This document shows, one piece after another, positions 32,644-40,856 of a stretch of 64,000 nt of DNA. Every line of letters starts with the position of its first letter. Position 1 is the stretch's first letter. The DNA comes from Ideonella sp. (GTDB taxonomy: Bacteria; Pseudomonadota; Gammaproteobacteria; Burkholderiales; Burkholderiaceae_C), in NCBI GenBank assembly GCA_015075545.1, contig JABTUC010000001.1, positions 496,001 to 560,000 of the forward strand, in the 5' to 3' direction. A program made the position numbers and the translations under genes. Under the pieces are notes generated by a model, which had not been told where the DNA came from, searched no databases, and worked only from the letters and a program-made list of their open reading frames with translations.

Positions 32644-33317
32644 TGACCCCCGCCAGCCAGGCCCCGGCGATCGAGGAGCGCATGCGCGAGTACTACGCGC
32701 AGCGCGCCGAAGTCTACGAGCGCGTCTACCACAGGCCCGAACGCCAGGGCGACCTGCGCGCGATGGAAGCCGCGCTCGCCGCGCCGTTCGCCGGCCGCCA
32801 CGTGCTCGAAATCGCCTGCGGCACCGGTTGGTGGACGCCGCACGGCGCGCGCAGCGCCGCGAGCTGGCTCGCCAGCGACGTCAACCCGCAGACGCTGGCG
32901 GTCGCGCGCGCCAAGACGATGCCCGAGTGCGTGCGCTTCGCCGAGGTCGACGCCTACACGCTCGACGGCCTCGAAGGTCAACGCTTCGACGCCGCGTTCG
33001 CCGGCTTTTGGTGGAGCCACGTGTCGCTGCGGCGGCTGCCGGGCTGGCTGGCGCTGCTGCACGCGCGGCTGGAGCCCGGTGCGCGCGTGGTGATGCTCGA
33101 CAACCGCTACGTCGAAGGCAGCAGCACCCCGATTGCGCGACGCGACGCCGACGGCAACAGCTACCAGCAGCGCGCCCTCGACGACGGCAGCGTGCACGAG
33201 GTGCTGAAGAACTTCCCCGACCGCAGCAGCGCGGTCGCCGCGATCGGGGCGCGCGCGCGCGACGTGGCATGGACCGAGCACGCGCACTACTGGGTGCTGG
33301 GCTACACGCTGGACTGA
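32643..33317 (+). CDS. SAM-dependent methyltransferase inside the glc operon
   Basis: The 224-residue class I methyltransferase has a motif I of HVLEIACGTGWWT (residues 50-62) and an Asp at the end of strand 2 (ASDVN). Later come FDAAFAGFWWSHV and the strand MLDNRYVEGSS. It resembles small-molecule methyltransferases of the UbiE/Tam type; the substrate is unknown. The ATG overlaps the glcE stop by one base and glcF follows after 8 bp, so it is a true member of the operon. A methyltransferase between glcE and glcF is not part of the E. coli operon. Confidence 0.88.
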   Translation: MTPASQAPAIEERMREYYAQRAEVYERVYHRPERQGDLRAMEAALAAPFAGRHVLEIACGTGWWTPHGARSAASWLASDVNPQTLAVARAKTMPECVRFAEVDAYTLDGLEGQRFDAAFAGFWWSHVSLRRLPGWLALLHARLEPGARVVMLDNRYVEGSSTPIARRDADGNSYQQRALDDGSVHEVLKNFPDRSSAVAAIGARARDVAWTEHAHYWVLGYTLD

Positions 33318-33325
33318 GGCGCCGC

Positions 33326-34576
33326 ATGCAGACGAACCTGAGCGCCGAGTTCAAGGGCACGCGCGACGGCGATGCCGCCGAGGCGATCCTGCGCAAGTGC
33401 GTGCACTGCGGCTTCTGCAACGCCACCTGCCCGACTTACCAGCTCCTCGGCGACGAACTCGACGGCCCGCGCGGCCGCATCTACCTGATGAAGCAGGTGC
33501 TGGAGGGCGAAGCGCCGACGCGCGTCACGCAGCTCCACCTCGACCGCTGCCTGACCTGCCGCAACTGCGAGACCACGTGTCCGTCGGGCGTGCGCTACGG
33601 CGAACTGCTCGACATCGGCCGCCAAGTCGTCGAGCAGCGCGTCGAGCGTCCGGCGCCCGAACGCGCCGCGCGTTGGGCGCTGAAAGAGGGCATGACCTCG
33701 GCGCTGTTCAAGCCGGCGCTCGGGCTCGGCCGGGTGGCGCGCGCGTTCCTGCCGGGCACGCTGCGCGACAAGCTGCCGCGCGACGCCGGCGCGCGCGCGC
33801 ACCGCTGGCCGACGCGCCAACACCCGCGCAAGGTGCTGCTGCTGCTGGGCTGCGTGCAGCCGGCGCTCGCGCCCAACATCAACTCGGCCACCGCGCGCGT
33901 GCTCGACGCCTGCGGCATCCAGACCCTGGTGGCCGACGGCGCGGGCTGCTGCGGTGCGTTGCGCACGCACCTGGCCGACCGCGAAGGCGGGCTGGCCGAC
34001 ATGCGGCGCAACATCGACGCCTGGTGGCCGCTGGTCGAAGGCCTCACCGGCGCGGGCCGCGTCGAGGCGATCGTGATGAACGCGTCGGGCTGCGGCGTGA
34101 CGGTCAAGGAGTACGGTCACGCGCTGGCGCACGACCCGCGCTACGCCGAGAAGGCGCAGCGCGTCAGCGCGCTGACCAAGGACCTGAGCGAGCTGCTGCC
34201 CGAGCTGGTGCCAAAGCTCAAGCCGCGGCTCGCGCTGGCGGCGGGGGCGCCGCGCCGCCTGGCGCTGCAGAGTCCGTGCACGCTGCAGCACGGGCAGCAG
34301 TTGCGCGGCGGCATCGAGGCCGGCCTGCGCGAACTCGGCTTCGAAGTCGAGCTGCCGCTCGACAGCCACCTGTGCTGCGGCTCGGCGGGCACCTACTCGG
34401 TGCTGCAGCCCGAACTGGCGCACCGCCTGCGCGATCGCAAGCTCGCCGCACTCGGCGCACTGAAGGCGCGCGCGATCGTGTCGGCCAACATCGGCTGCAT
34501 CCAGCACCTGCAGGCGGGCACCGCGACGCCGGTGCGGCATTGGGTCGAGGTGGTCGACGAGGCGTTGACGGGCTGA
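33326..34576 (+). CDS. glcF: Glycolate oxidase iron-sulfur subunit
   Basis: The 416-residue protein has two N-terminal 4Fe-4S motifs, CVHCGFCNATCP and CLTCRNCETTCP, followed by two CCG domains (GAGCCGALRTHLAD and HLCCGSAGTYSVLQP). It transfers electrons from the GlcD/GlcE flavins to quinone at the inner membrane. The start is ATG 33326. It is the last gene of the glcD-glcE-methyltransferase-glcF unit and converges with minE, with a strong hairpin between them. Confidence 0.94.
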   Translation: MQTNLSAEFKGTRDGDAAEAILRKCVHCGFCNATCPTYQLLGDELDGPRGRIYLMKQVLEGEAPTRVTQLHLDRCLTCRNCETTCPSGVRYGELLDIGRQVVEQRVERPAPERAARWALKEGMTSALFKPALGLGRVARAFLPGTLRDKLPRDAGARAHRWPTRQHPRKVLLLLGCVQPALAPNINSATARVLDACGIQTLVADGAGCCGALRTHLADREGGLADMRRNIDAWWPLVEGLTGAGRVEAIVMNASGCGVTVKEYGHALAHDPRYAEKAQRVSALTKDLSELLPELVPKLKPRLALAAGAPRRLALQSPCTLQHGQQLRGGIEAGLRELGFEVELPLDSHLCCGSAGTYSVLQPELAHRLRDRKLAALGALKARAIVSANIGCIQHLQAGTATPVRHWVEVVDEALTG

Positions 34577-34643
34577 GCCCTTGGCCGCTCGCCGGTGCGG
34601 ACACCCGAACCGTCGCCACCCGCGGCATCCTCTCGACACGACC

Positions 34644-34668
34644 CGCCGTCGGCGCAACCGCGACGGCG
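34644..34668. terminator. Hairpin between convergent glcF and minE
   Basis: CGCCGTCG (34644-34651) pairs perfectly with CGACGGCG (34661-34668) across a nine-base loop. It lies 68 bp after glcF and 28 bp after minE, so it could end transcripts from both sides. No U-tract is present. Confidence 0.4.
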
Positions 34669-34695
34669 GCGCCGGAGCCCGCTTTCGGAGTTCGC

Positions 34696-34959
34696 TCAGC
34701 GCGCCGCCTGCGGCAGCCGCACCCGGACCTCGAGCACCTGCTTGTTGTCGTGCCGGCGCTGCATCTGCACCTGCACGTCGCCCGATGGCACCTTGACGTA
34801 CTTGGACACCACGCGCGCCAGCTCGCGCTGCAGCGCGGGCAGGTAGTCGGGCCGCTGGCCGCGCGCCGCGCGCTCGTGCTCGACCACCGCGAGCAACCGC
34901 TGCTTGGCGAGCTGCGCCGACTTCTTGTTGCGGCCGAACAGCAACGACAACAGCGACAT
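34696..34959 (-). CDS. minE: Cell-division topological specificity factor MinE
   Basis: The 87-residue protein begins MSLLSLLFGRNKKSAQLAKQ, an amphipathic membrane-targeting helix. The anti-MinCD region AKQRLLAVVEHERA and the C-terminal dimerisation domain YLPALQRELARVVSKYV follow. It drives MinD off the membrane to place the septum at mid-cell. Its ATG directly abuts the minD stop with no spacer, so translation is probably coupled. Confidence 0.95.
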   Translation of the reverse strand: MSLLSLLFGRNKKSAQLAKQRLLAVVEHERAARGQRPDYLPALQRELARVVSKYVKVPSGDVQVQMQRRHDNKQVLEVRVRLPQAAR

Positions 34960-35781
34960 CTAGGCTCCCGCGCGCGCGAACAGGCGCTGGAACAGCGTGG
35001 GCCGCGCGGCCTCGGTGAAGCGCATCTCGCGGCTCTCGCCGAGGAAGCGGCGCACCACGTCCTTGTAGGCCTCGGACACCGCACTGGCCTTCATGTGGAT
35101 CGCCGGCACGCCCTGGTTCGACGCGTTGAGCACGGTCTGCGACTCGGGCACCACGCCGATCAGCGGGATGCGCAGGATGTCTTCGATGTCCTGCACCGAG
35201 AGCATCGCGCCGCCGGCCACGCGGGTGGGGTCGTAGCGGGTGATCAGCAGGTGCTCCTTCACGGCTTCGGCGTTGTCCATCGCGCGCTGCGTCTTGGCCG
35301 CCAGCATGCCCAGGATGCGGTCGGAGTCGCGCACCGACGACACCTCGGGGTTGGTGACGACGATCGCCTCGTCGGCATAGCGCATCGCCAGCAGCGCGCC
35401 GCTCTCGATGCCCGCGGGCGAATCGCAGACGATGTACTCGAAGCCCATCTGCGCCAGCTCGTCGAGCACGCGCTTGACGCCCTCGGCGGTGAGCGCCTCC
35501 TTGTCGCGCGTCTGCGAGGCGGCGAGGATCGACAGGTTGTCGCAGTGCTTGTCCTTGATCAGCGCCTGGCTCAGCTTGGCCTCGTCGTGGATGACGTTGA
35601 TGAAGTCGTACACCACGCGGCGCTCGCAACCCATGATGAGGTCGAGGTTGCGCAGGCCAACGTCGAAGTCGATCACCGCGGTCTTGTGCCCTCGCAACGC
35701 GAGCCCGGAGGCGAAGCTGGCGCTGGTGGTGGTCTTGCCGACGCCGCCCTTGCCCGAGGTCACGACGATGATTCTCGCCAT
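34960..35781 (-). CDS. minD: Septum-site-determining ATPase MinD
   Basis: The 273-residue ParA-type ATPase has the deviant Walker A KGGVGKTTTSA (Lys11 and Lys16), switch I DFDVGLRNLD and switch II CDSPAGIESGA. The C-terminal membrane-targeting helix is RPTLFQRLFAR. Length and order minC-minD-minE are standard. A 43-bp spacer separates it from minC. Confidence 0.97.
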   Translation of the reverse strand: MARIIVVTSGKGGVGKTTTSASFASGLALRGHKTAVIDFDVGLRNLDLIMGCERRVVYDFINVIHDEAKLSQALIKDKHCDNLSILAASQTRDKEALTAEGVKRVLDELAQMGFEYIVCDSPAGIESGALLAMRYADEAIVVTNPEVSSVRDSDRILGMLAAKTQRAMDNAEAVKEHLLITRYDPTRVAGGAMLSVQDIEDILRIPLIGVVPESQTVLNASNQGVPAIHMKASAVSEAYKDVVRRFLGESREMRFTEAARPTLFQRLFARAGA

Positions 35782-35824
35782 CGCGATGCTGTCCTTTGCG
35801 CTGGTTGTGGGTGAGGGCGACCGA

Positions 35825-36544
35825 TCAGCCGGAGAGCGCCTCGACGATCAGCGTGTCGCCGTCGCGCCGCGCCATCGCGGCGCGCGCGTCGAGCGCGGCG
35901 GGCACCGCGGCCTCGCCGGTGCGGTAGACCCCGGCCACCGACAGCAGTTGCGCCTGCATGCAGGTGGTGTAGATGCGCGCGCCGGTGTCGCCCTTGGCGC
36001 CGGCCAGCGCACGGCCGCGCAGCGGCGCGTAGACATGGATGCTGCCGTCGGCGATCACCTCGGCACCATAGCTCACGAGCGCGAGCACGATCAAGTCGCC
36101 GCCGCGCGCGTAGACCTGCTGGCCCGAGCGCAGCGGCCTGTCGACGACAAGCGGCGGCGGCGCGGGCAATTGCACCTCGCGCACCTCGGTCATCAACAAC
36201 GGCGGCGCACGCGGCGCATCGGGCGCCTCGGCCAGCCCGGCGGCAGCGGCAGCGGCCATCTGCTCGGGGTTGCCGCCGCGCGCGGCCACCGGCACCAGAC
36301 GATGGCTGCGCAACAACTCGATCAACGCAACGAAATCGACCGGCTCGTCGGCCTCACGCACGCGCGAGAGGTCGATCGCCACCGGATCGCTGTCGAACAG
36401 CCCGGGCGTCGCGGCGACGCGCTCGGCCAGCTCGCGCTCGAGCACCGAGAGGTCGGTGGTCTTCAGCACCACCGCCACCAGCGTCAGCGCCGCGCTGCGC
36501 AGTTCGAGCGGAGACATCGACTTCGCGGCAGCGGCAACGGTCAT
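35825..36544 (-). CDS. minC: Septum-site-determining protein MinC
   Basis: The 239-residue protein has an N-terminal FtsZ-inhibiting domain (VAIDLSRVREADEPVDFVALIELLRSHRLVPVAARGG), a proline-rich linker (PRAPPLL, LPAPPPL), and the C-terminal beta-helix VDRPLRSGQQVYARGGDLIVL through GADGSIHVYAPLRGRALAGAKGD-type sequence, which binds MinD. It is the first gene of the min operon. A TAGAAT hexamer on the minus strand at 36574-36569 may be the -10 box; no good -35 is seen. The ribosome site before the ATG is weak. Confidence 0.93.
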   Translation of the reverse strand: MTVAAAAKSMSPLELRSAALTLVAVVLKTTDLSVLERELAERVAATPGLFDSDPVAIDLSRVREADEPVDFVALIELLRSHRLVPVAARGGNPEQMAAAAAAGLAEAPDAPRAPPLLMTEVREVQLPAPPPLVVDRPLRSGQQVYARGGDLIVLALVSYGAEVIADGSIHVYAPLRGRALAGAKGDTGARIYTTCMQAQLLSVAGVYRTGEAAVPAALDARAAMARRDGDTLIVEALSG

Positions 36545-36606
36545 GCGCGTGGGGGACGAAAGCTTTGGATTCTATCGGCCGCGCGCGGCGCGCGATCCCC
36601 CTAGTC

Positions 36607-36673
36607 GTGCATCGCGCAAGCCCTCTTGTGTGTCGGCTCGAAAGGCGGTTGCGTGCGCGCTCGCGCGATGCAC
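36607..36673. repeat. 11-bp perfect inverted repeat upstream of min
   Basis: GTGCATCGCGC (36607-36617) and GCGCGATGCAC (36663-36673) are exact complements with a 45-base loop. They lie between the min promoter region and the transporter fragment. No function is evident; they could mark the end of a small mobile element. Confidence 0.45.
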
Positions 36674-36695
36674 AGGGTGAGTCACTGCGCGCCGC

Positions 36696-36830
36696 TCATG
36701 CCGCGTGACCTTCGGCCGCTAGGGGTTGCGGCCTCGCACGCAGCGCCCAAGCCACGCCGGCGATCAGCAGCACGATGCCCAGCGCGCTCAGCGGGGCACG
36801 GTCACGCAGCGAACGATACGCCGAGCGCCG
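36696..36830 (-). pseudogene. 3' fragment of a DMT-family transporter gene
   Basis: Read on the minus strand, the last 33 or so codons match the intact transporter at 41807-42790: LSALGIVLLIAGVAWALRAR followed by PQPLAAEGHAA and TGA. Of this, 74 bp (36724-36797) are identical to 41835-41908, whereas the final ten codons differ at synonymous positions (CTAGCGGCC against CTGGCCGCT). Further in, homology is recognisable to about 36830 (TCGGCGCTCGGC) but the frame is broken by small indels. The rest of the gene is absent. The fragment forms the left boundary of the anomalous segment. Confidence 0.8.
36724..36797. repeat. 74-bp perfect direct repeat, left copy
   Basis: Identical to 41835-41908 and in the same orientation, 5,111 bp apart. 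It begins GGTTGCGGCCTCGC and ends GCGCTCAGCGGGGC. Both copies are the 3' part of a DMT transporter reading frame. The pair brackets the non-coding stretch and the radical SAM/dioxygenase cluster. Confidence 0.9.
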
Positions 36831-38472
36831 ACCGGCGCCGTAGCGCGCATGCAAGGCCGCCGCACCGATGGCACGGCGGATCGCGCTGGCGGTCGAGAAT
36901 CACCAAGACGGCCCAGGCAGCCACGTTCCAGAAGCGGCGCGAATGACTGATCGGATCATCGCCACGGCGGCGGCGGAGGCGCGCCGGGCTTCAGCGGACG
37001 ATCGCGGCGCTGACCTGCGCGGTGAGCGCAGACGCCGCGTGCGACTGGCGCGATCGGCGCGAGCGCCGATGGATATGGTCATCAGGCGGCGCTGCGCCGC
37101 CGCGCGCGGCCAGCACGCGCGCTGCAGCAGAGCTGTGCGACGCCGCGTGCCGGCGCCCACTGCGAGCGGCCGCGGTCTTGCGATGACGCGCCCAGCGTCG
37201 CACGACCCGGCCGCGCTCGCCTGCAGTCTGGCATGGTCACGCCTGCGCCATCCAGGCGCCAGACCAGCGCGCGGCACCTTCGGCGCAGGCGGCCGGTCCG
37301 ATGACGAGCCGGTTGCAGGCGCCGGCTCACCACCGGCATGCGGTGCACGCGGCTGGGCGCGCAGGCGCGCGCGCGCTTCGATCGCCGCGCGACTGCCCGC
37401 CAGCGCCGAGCAGACGGTCCGGGCACGCCCGATGGGGCGGCGACGTGAGCTCGCGAGTGGAGCGCCGAGCGCGCGTCGCCGCGGCGCGGGGTGATGGGCG
37501 CACGCGCCGTGCAGCCGACGTTACGCGCCGCGCTACGTCCCGGTAGGGCCCGGCCGATGGACGACAGGCACCAGCGGCGCGAGCGGCCATCGGCGACCGC
37601 GCCTCGGCGCCTGGCCGCAGCTCCGAGCGCGTCGACGCGATGCGCGTGCGGCGCAGCTGACCGGTCAACCCGCCGAGCGCGGCGTGGAGCGCGCGCCCGG
37701 CATCGGGCGCCGCCAAGCACGATGCGCAGCCTGGCAGCACGCCGCTGCGCGCGCAGGGCGGAGCTCCGCAGCGGCCGCCCATGGATGCGCGCGCCTGCAG
37801 CGCCTGAGCCGCCGTCACGCCCGTGCGCGGCGCCGTAGCTCGGCGCGCGCCGCCTCGTTGCCGACGTCGGGCATCCGCGCCACGTGCGGTATCGCGCCTC
37901 TTCACCCGCTGGGTCTGGCACGCCTACCGCGCTCGCGGATCGCGAGCTGGCGGCGCGTGAGCGGCCCGGTGGACGCTGGTCGCCGGCGGCGCTCGGGCGG
38001 TCGCGACGGTGCGCCCCGACGCGGCGCGCTGCAGCGCGGCTGCCGACGTCGCGCTGTGCGGCGCAGGCCGAGCGCAGCGCGGCGAGCGGCCGTGCGCCGC
38101 GGCGCTCGAAGGCCGCGCGCAGGCGGATCGATGCGGCGCTGGGTTCGTCAGCGCGAGCGCGGACGGGCAGATCACGCACGGTCCCCTGCGCGCGGCGCGA
38201 GAAGATGGACCTCGACGACGCTGGCGCCCACCGTCCGCCGCAGCTTCAGGATCGACGGCCGAGCGACGCTGGTGGCCGCGGCGCGCCGCGCCGGCGACGC
38301 CGCGGTGCGGCATGACGATGCCGGCGCGCCGGCGCGCCGGCGCTGCACGCCAGCTGGCGAATTGGCGGCCGCGCGCGACGCGCGCGCGCCACCGGGCGGC
38401 GGACGAGGATGGTGCGCCGAGCGCCGGCCTGGCACCGCCGCGCGCAGGCGTCGGTGATGCCGTGGCGCCGCC
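36831..38472. other. About 1.6 kb without recognisable genes, anomalous composition
   Basis: None of the six frames gives a protein with recognisable motifs or normal residue use; the open frames are all Arg/Ala/Pro-rich. CpG density looks even higher than in the surroundings, and short dyads are common, e.g. GGCGGCG/CGCCGCC at 37085-37101, GAGCCGG/CCGGCTC at 37306-37328 and repeated GGCGCGCC at 38331-38342. The usual third-position GC periodicity of nearby genes is not apparent. The region could be decayed foreign DNA or a poorly resolved assembly stretch. Nothing functional could be identified. Confidence 0.6.
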
Positions 38473-39162
38473 TGGGACGACGCGTTCACCGTGAAGCCGG
38501 CGCGCCTGCTCGAGCTGTGCGCTGCGTTCGAGCGGAGCTTTGATTTCCGTTTCGGCTTCAGCGCGATCACGCGCGCCAACCTCGTCACGCCGGAGCTGCT
38601 CGCCGCCATGCGACGTGCGGGCCTGGTGCACGTCAACTTCGGCGTCGAGAGCGGCGACGACCGGATTCTCGCCGCGATCAAGAAGGGCATCCGCACCGAC
38701 CAGGTGGTGCGCGCGCTCACCTGGGCCAAGGAGCTGGGTCTCGCCACCGCGTGCAACTTCATGCTCGGGTTTCCGCAGGAGGACGAGGCCGCGGTCGAGC
38801 GGACGCTGCGCTTCATGGAGAGCATTGCCCCGCTTACCGACACGTTCAGCACGCTCGGCGTCGTGGTGCCCTTCCCCGGAACGCCGATCTACGACGACTA
38901 CCACCTCGAGTACGGCTTCACCGATTGGTGGCTGCAGGAAGACTTCAGCCGCTACGCGCCGCCGCCGCCCATCGAGGAGCGCGAGGCCTTTCATCGTTAC
39001 TACACGGACGACGCGAACCTGGGGCTCGACTTCTTCCGCTACGGTCCAGGGATGCGCGAGTTGATCCGGGAGGGCCTGCGCTTCAAGGCCGAGCACAACC
39101 TGAAGGCGATGGGCCTGCTGCCCGACCCGGTGTTCCGGCCGGTCCCAGCGATGGCGCAATGA
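38473..39162 (+). pseudogene. 5'-truncated B12-type radical SAM protein, C-terminal part
   Basis: Homology begins abruptly at WDDAFTVKPARLLELCAAFE, a segment that in BchE-like radical SAM proteins lies in the middle of the SAM barrel. It continues with RANLVTPELLAAMRRAGLVHVNFGVESGDD, NFMLGFPQEDEAAVERTLRF and VVVPFPGTPIYDDY, ending AMAQ. An in-frame TGA at 38455-38457 closes the frame just upstream, so the B12-binding domain and the CxxxCxxC iron-sulfur motif are missing. The retained 223 codons (from GTG 38491) cannot form an active enzyme. Its stop overlaps the methyltransferase start as ATGA, showing that it was once the head of this operon. Confidence 0.8.
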
Positions 39163-39959
39163 CCGGCTGGGACCATCCCGCCACGGCAGAGCGCTACGAG
39201 CGCTTCAACCAGCGCCACGCGCGCTACCGGCGTGCCAATGACGTCCTGGTGCGCGAAGCGGCGCTGGTCTCCGGACTGCGAGTGCTCGACTTTGGCGCCG
39301 GGACCGGGCGCACGGCGTCGGCGGCACTCGGGCGGCTGGGGCGGCACGGTAGCGTCGTCTGCGTGGAACCGGCCGCAGCCATGCGTGAGGCTGGGCAGCG
39401 CCGGCTACGGGACTCCCGCGTAACCTGGCGGGGCGCTCTCCCGGAGGAGCCCGAGGCGTTCGACCGCGTGCTCGCGGGCGCGGTCGTCTGGCAGCTCGAT
39501 CCCTTCAGGGAGTCGATCGCCCGTCTCGTCGGCCTGCTGCGGCACGGGGGCGCGCTCGCCTTCGACATCCCGGCACTTTACTTGGGCGAGCCCGACGAGC
39601 CGGGCGGCGGCGATGATCCACTGCTCCTCGACTTGGTGGCGCGGCTGGCCGAGGGTCGCCCCGCCGATCGCGAGGGTTCGGGGCTGCCGCGGGCGGCAGG
39701 TGCTCGGCGCTTCACACCGGCGGACGTGGAGGCGGCGCTTCGCTCCGCCGACCTCCAGCCCCGATCGTGGGCGTTTCGCCAGCGCCTGACGCAGACGGCG
39801 CACGCCCGCTGGCTCACGATTCCCGTGCTGACGGACGGGCTCCTGCCCGGCGTCGCCCCAGTCGAGCGTGACCGGCGGATCGCGCGCGCCCTCGCGCTGG
39901 TCGACCGCAAGTCGTTCAAGTGGGAACGATGGCGGGGGTGGACGGCATGGAGACCTTAA
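39159..39959 (+). CDS. SAM-dependent methyltransferase of the acquired cluster
   Basis: The 266-residue class I methyltransferase has motif I LRVLDFGAGTGRTASA (residues 40-55) and the acidic end of strand 2 in VVCVEPAAAMRE. The post-II region AGAVVWQLDPFRES and the post-III region RHGGALAFDIPALYLGE follow. Leucine is often CTC and glycine often GGG, unlike neighbouring host genes, where CTG and GGC dominate. It overlaps the radical SAM fragment by four bases and the next gene by 13. Substrate unknown; context suggests tailoring of a small molecule. Confidence 0.85.
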   Translation: MTGWDHPATAERYERFNQRHARYRRANDVLVREAALVSGLRVLDFGAGTGRTASAALGRLGRHGSVVCVEPAAAMREAGQRRLRDSRVTWRGALPEEPEAFDRVLAGAVVWQLDPFRESIARLVGLLRHGGALAFDIPALYLGEPDEPGGGDDPLLLDLVARLAEGRPADREGSGLPRAAGARRFTPADVEAALRSADLQPRSWAFRQRLTQTAHARWLTIPVLTDGLLPGVAPVERDRRIARALALVDRKSFKWERWRGWTAWRP

Positions 39960-40705
39960 ACGCGACCACGCTCCCGCCGCTGGCGGATGTCACGGACTGT
40001 GCGTCCGAACCCGCCGCGCTGCGTGCCGCCCTCGGACGTGACGGCTACCTCTTCATCCGGCGCCTGGTGCCAGCGAAGCGTGTCGCGCGGCTGCGACGGC
40101 TGGTCCTGGACCACGCGCGCTGCGTATCGTGGCTCGATGCCGCCGCCGGCATGGACCAGGCGCGGGCGGCAACGGGCATCCGCGTGGGCGACTACCAAGC
40201 GCCCGAGTGGATGGCGCTGCAGGAGCGGGTCCAGTCGAGTGACGAGTTGTGGGCCGTGGGTGACGCCCCTGACATCCACCGCGTCCTGACCGCGGCATTC
40301 GGCAGGCCGAGCTTCCTGTTCCTCGGGATGAACACCTGTCGGGTGGTCTCACCCCACCCCGAGCTGGCGGCGCGCCTGCATCAGGACACACACTACGTCC
40401 GCCTGCCGGACGAGTTCGTGACGGTCTGGGTGCCGCTGGGCGACTGCCCCGTCGCGCTCGGGCCGCTCGCGGTGGTGCCCGGCTCGCACCGGCGCGGACT
40501 CCTGCCGCACCACGGCGTGGGCATCGTCGATGGCGGCGTGGACGTCGAGGACGATGTGGTCTGGCACTCGGGCGATTTCGCCTGCGGCGACGCGCTCGTC
40601 CTGAGTCGCCTCACGATCCACCGCGCGCTCCCCAACCTGAGCGGCCACACCCTGCGCCTCTCGGCGGATCTGCGCTATGGGTTCCGCAACAGCGATGCGG
40701 GGTGA
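39947..40705 (+). CDS. Phytanoyl-CoA dioxygenase-like protein 1
   Basis: The 252-residue protein belongs to the Fe(II)/2-oxoglutarate oxygenases of the PhyH type. The metal triad is visible as His145 and Asp147 in RLHQDTHYV and His225 in LTIHRALPN, with a candidate 2-oxoglutarate Arg237 in TLRLSADLRY. The strand LGPLAVVPGSHRRGLLPHHG is typical of the family. It begins RDGYLFIRRLVP after a short leader. The start ATG 39947 lies inside the methyltransferase 3' end. It is a paralogue of the second dioxygenase in the cluster. Substrate unknown. Confidence 0.87.
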   Translation: METLNATTLPPLADVTDCASEPAALRAALGRDGYLFIRRLVPAKRVARLRRLVLDHARCVSWLDAAAGMDQARAATGIRVGDYQAPEWMALQERVQSSDELWAVGDAPDIHRVLTAAFGRPSFLFLGMNTCRVVSPHPELAARLHQDTHYVRLPDEFVTVWVPLGDCPVALGPLAVVPGSHRRGLLPHHGVGIVDGGVDVEDDVVWHSGDFACGDALVLSRLTIHRALPNLSGHTLRLSADLRYGFRNSDAG

Positions 40706-40856
40706 CCAACCGGGAGCACCGGGCAGACGCGTCGACGTGTGCCAGTTCGACGGCGCCGCCACCGCCGAGACGTTCGCCGCCGGCTGGTTGCACGCCGCGG
40801 ATGCCAAGACGCGCGCCACGGTGGTAGTGCAGATCCCGGAGCCGGCCGTCGCGTGA
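40695..40856 (+). CDS. Small ORF of 53 codons between the two dioxygenases
   Basis: ATG 40695 lies 11 bases inside the end of the first dioxygenase gene, and the stop TGA (40854-40856) overlaps the GTG start of the second, the same GTGA coupling as elsewhere in this string. The product begins MRGDQPGAPGRRVDVCQFDG and continues with ETFAAGWLHAADAKTRATVV; it is soluble and has one cysteine. I do not recognise a family. Its exact fit between two genes argues for translation; it could be a small partner protein or the remnant of a larger gene. Confidence 0.5.
   Translation: MRGDQPGAPGRRVDVCQFDGAATAETFAAGWLHAADAKTRATVVVQIPEPAVA

Noticed and set aside
36831-38472. Integron-type attC array or CRISPR in the non-coding stretch
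   Set aside because: There are many GC dyads, but no regular spacing, no repeated unit and no GTTRRRY/RYYYAAC core pairs.
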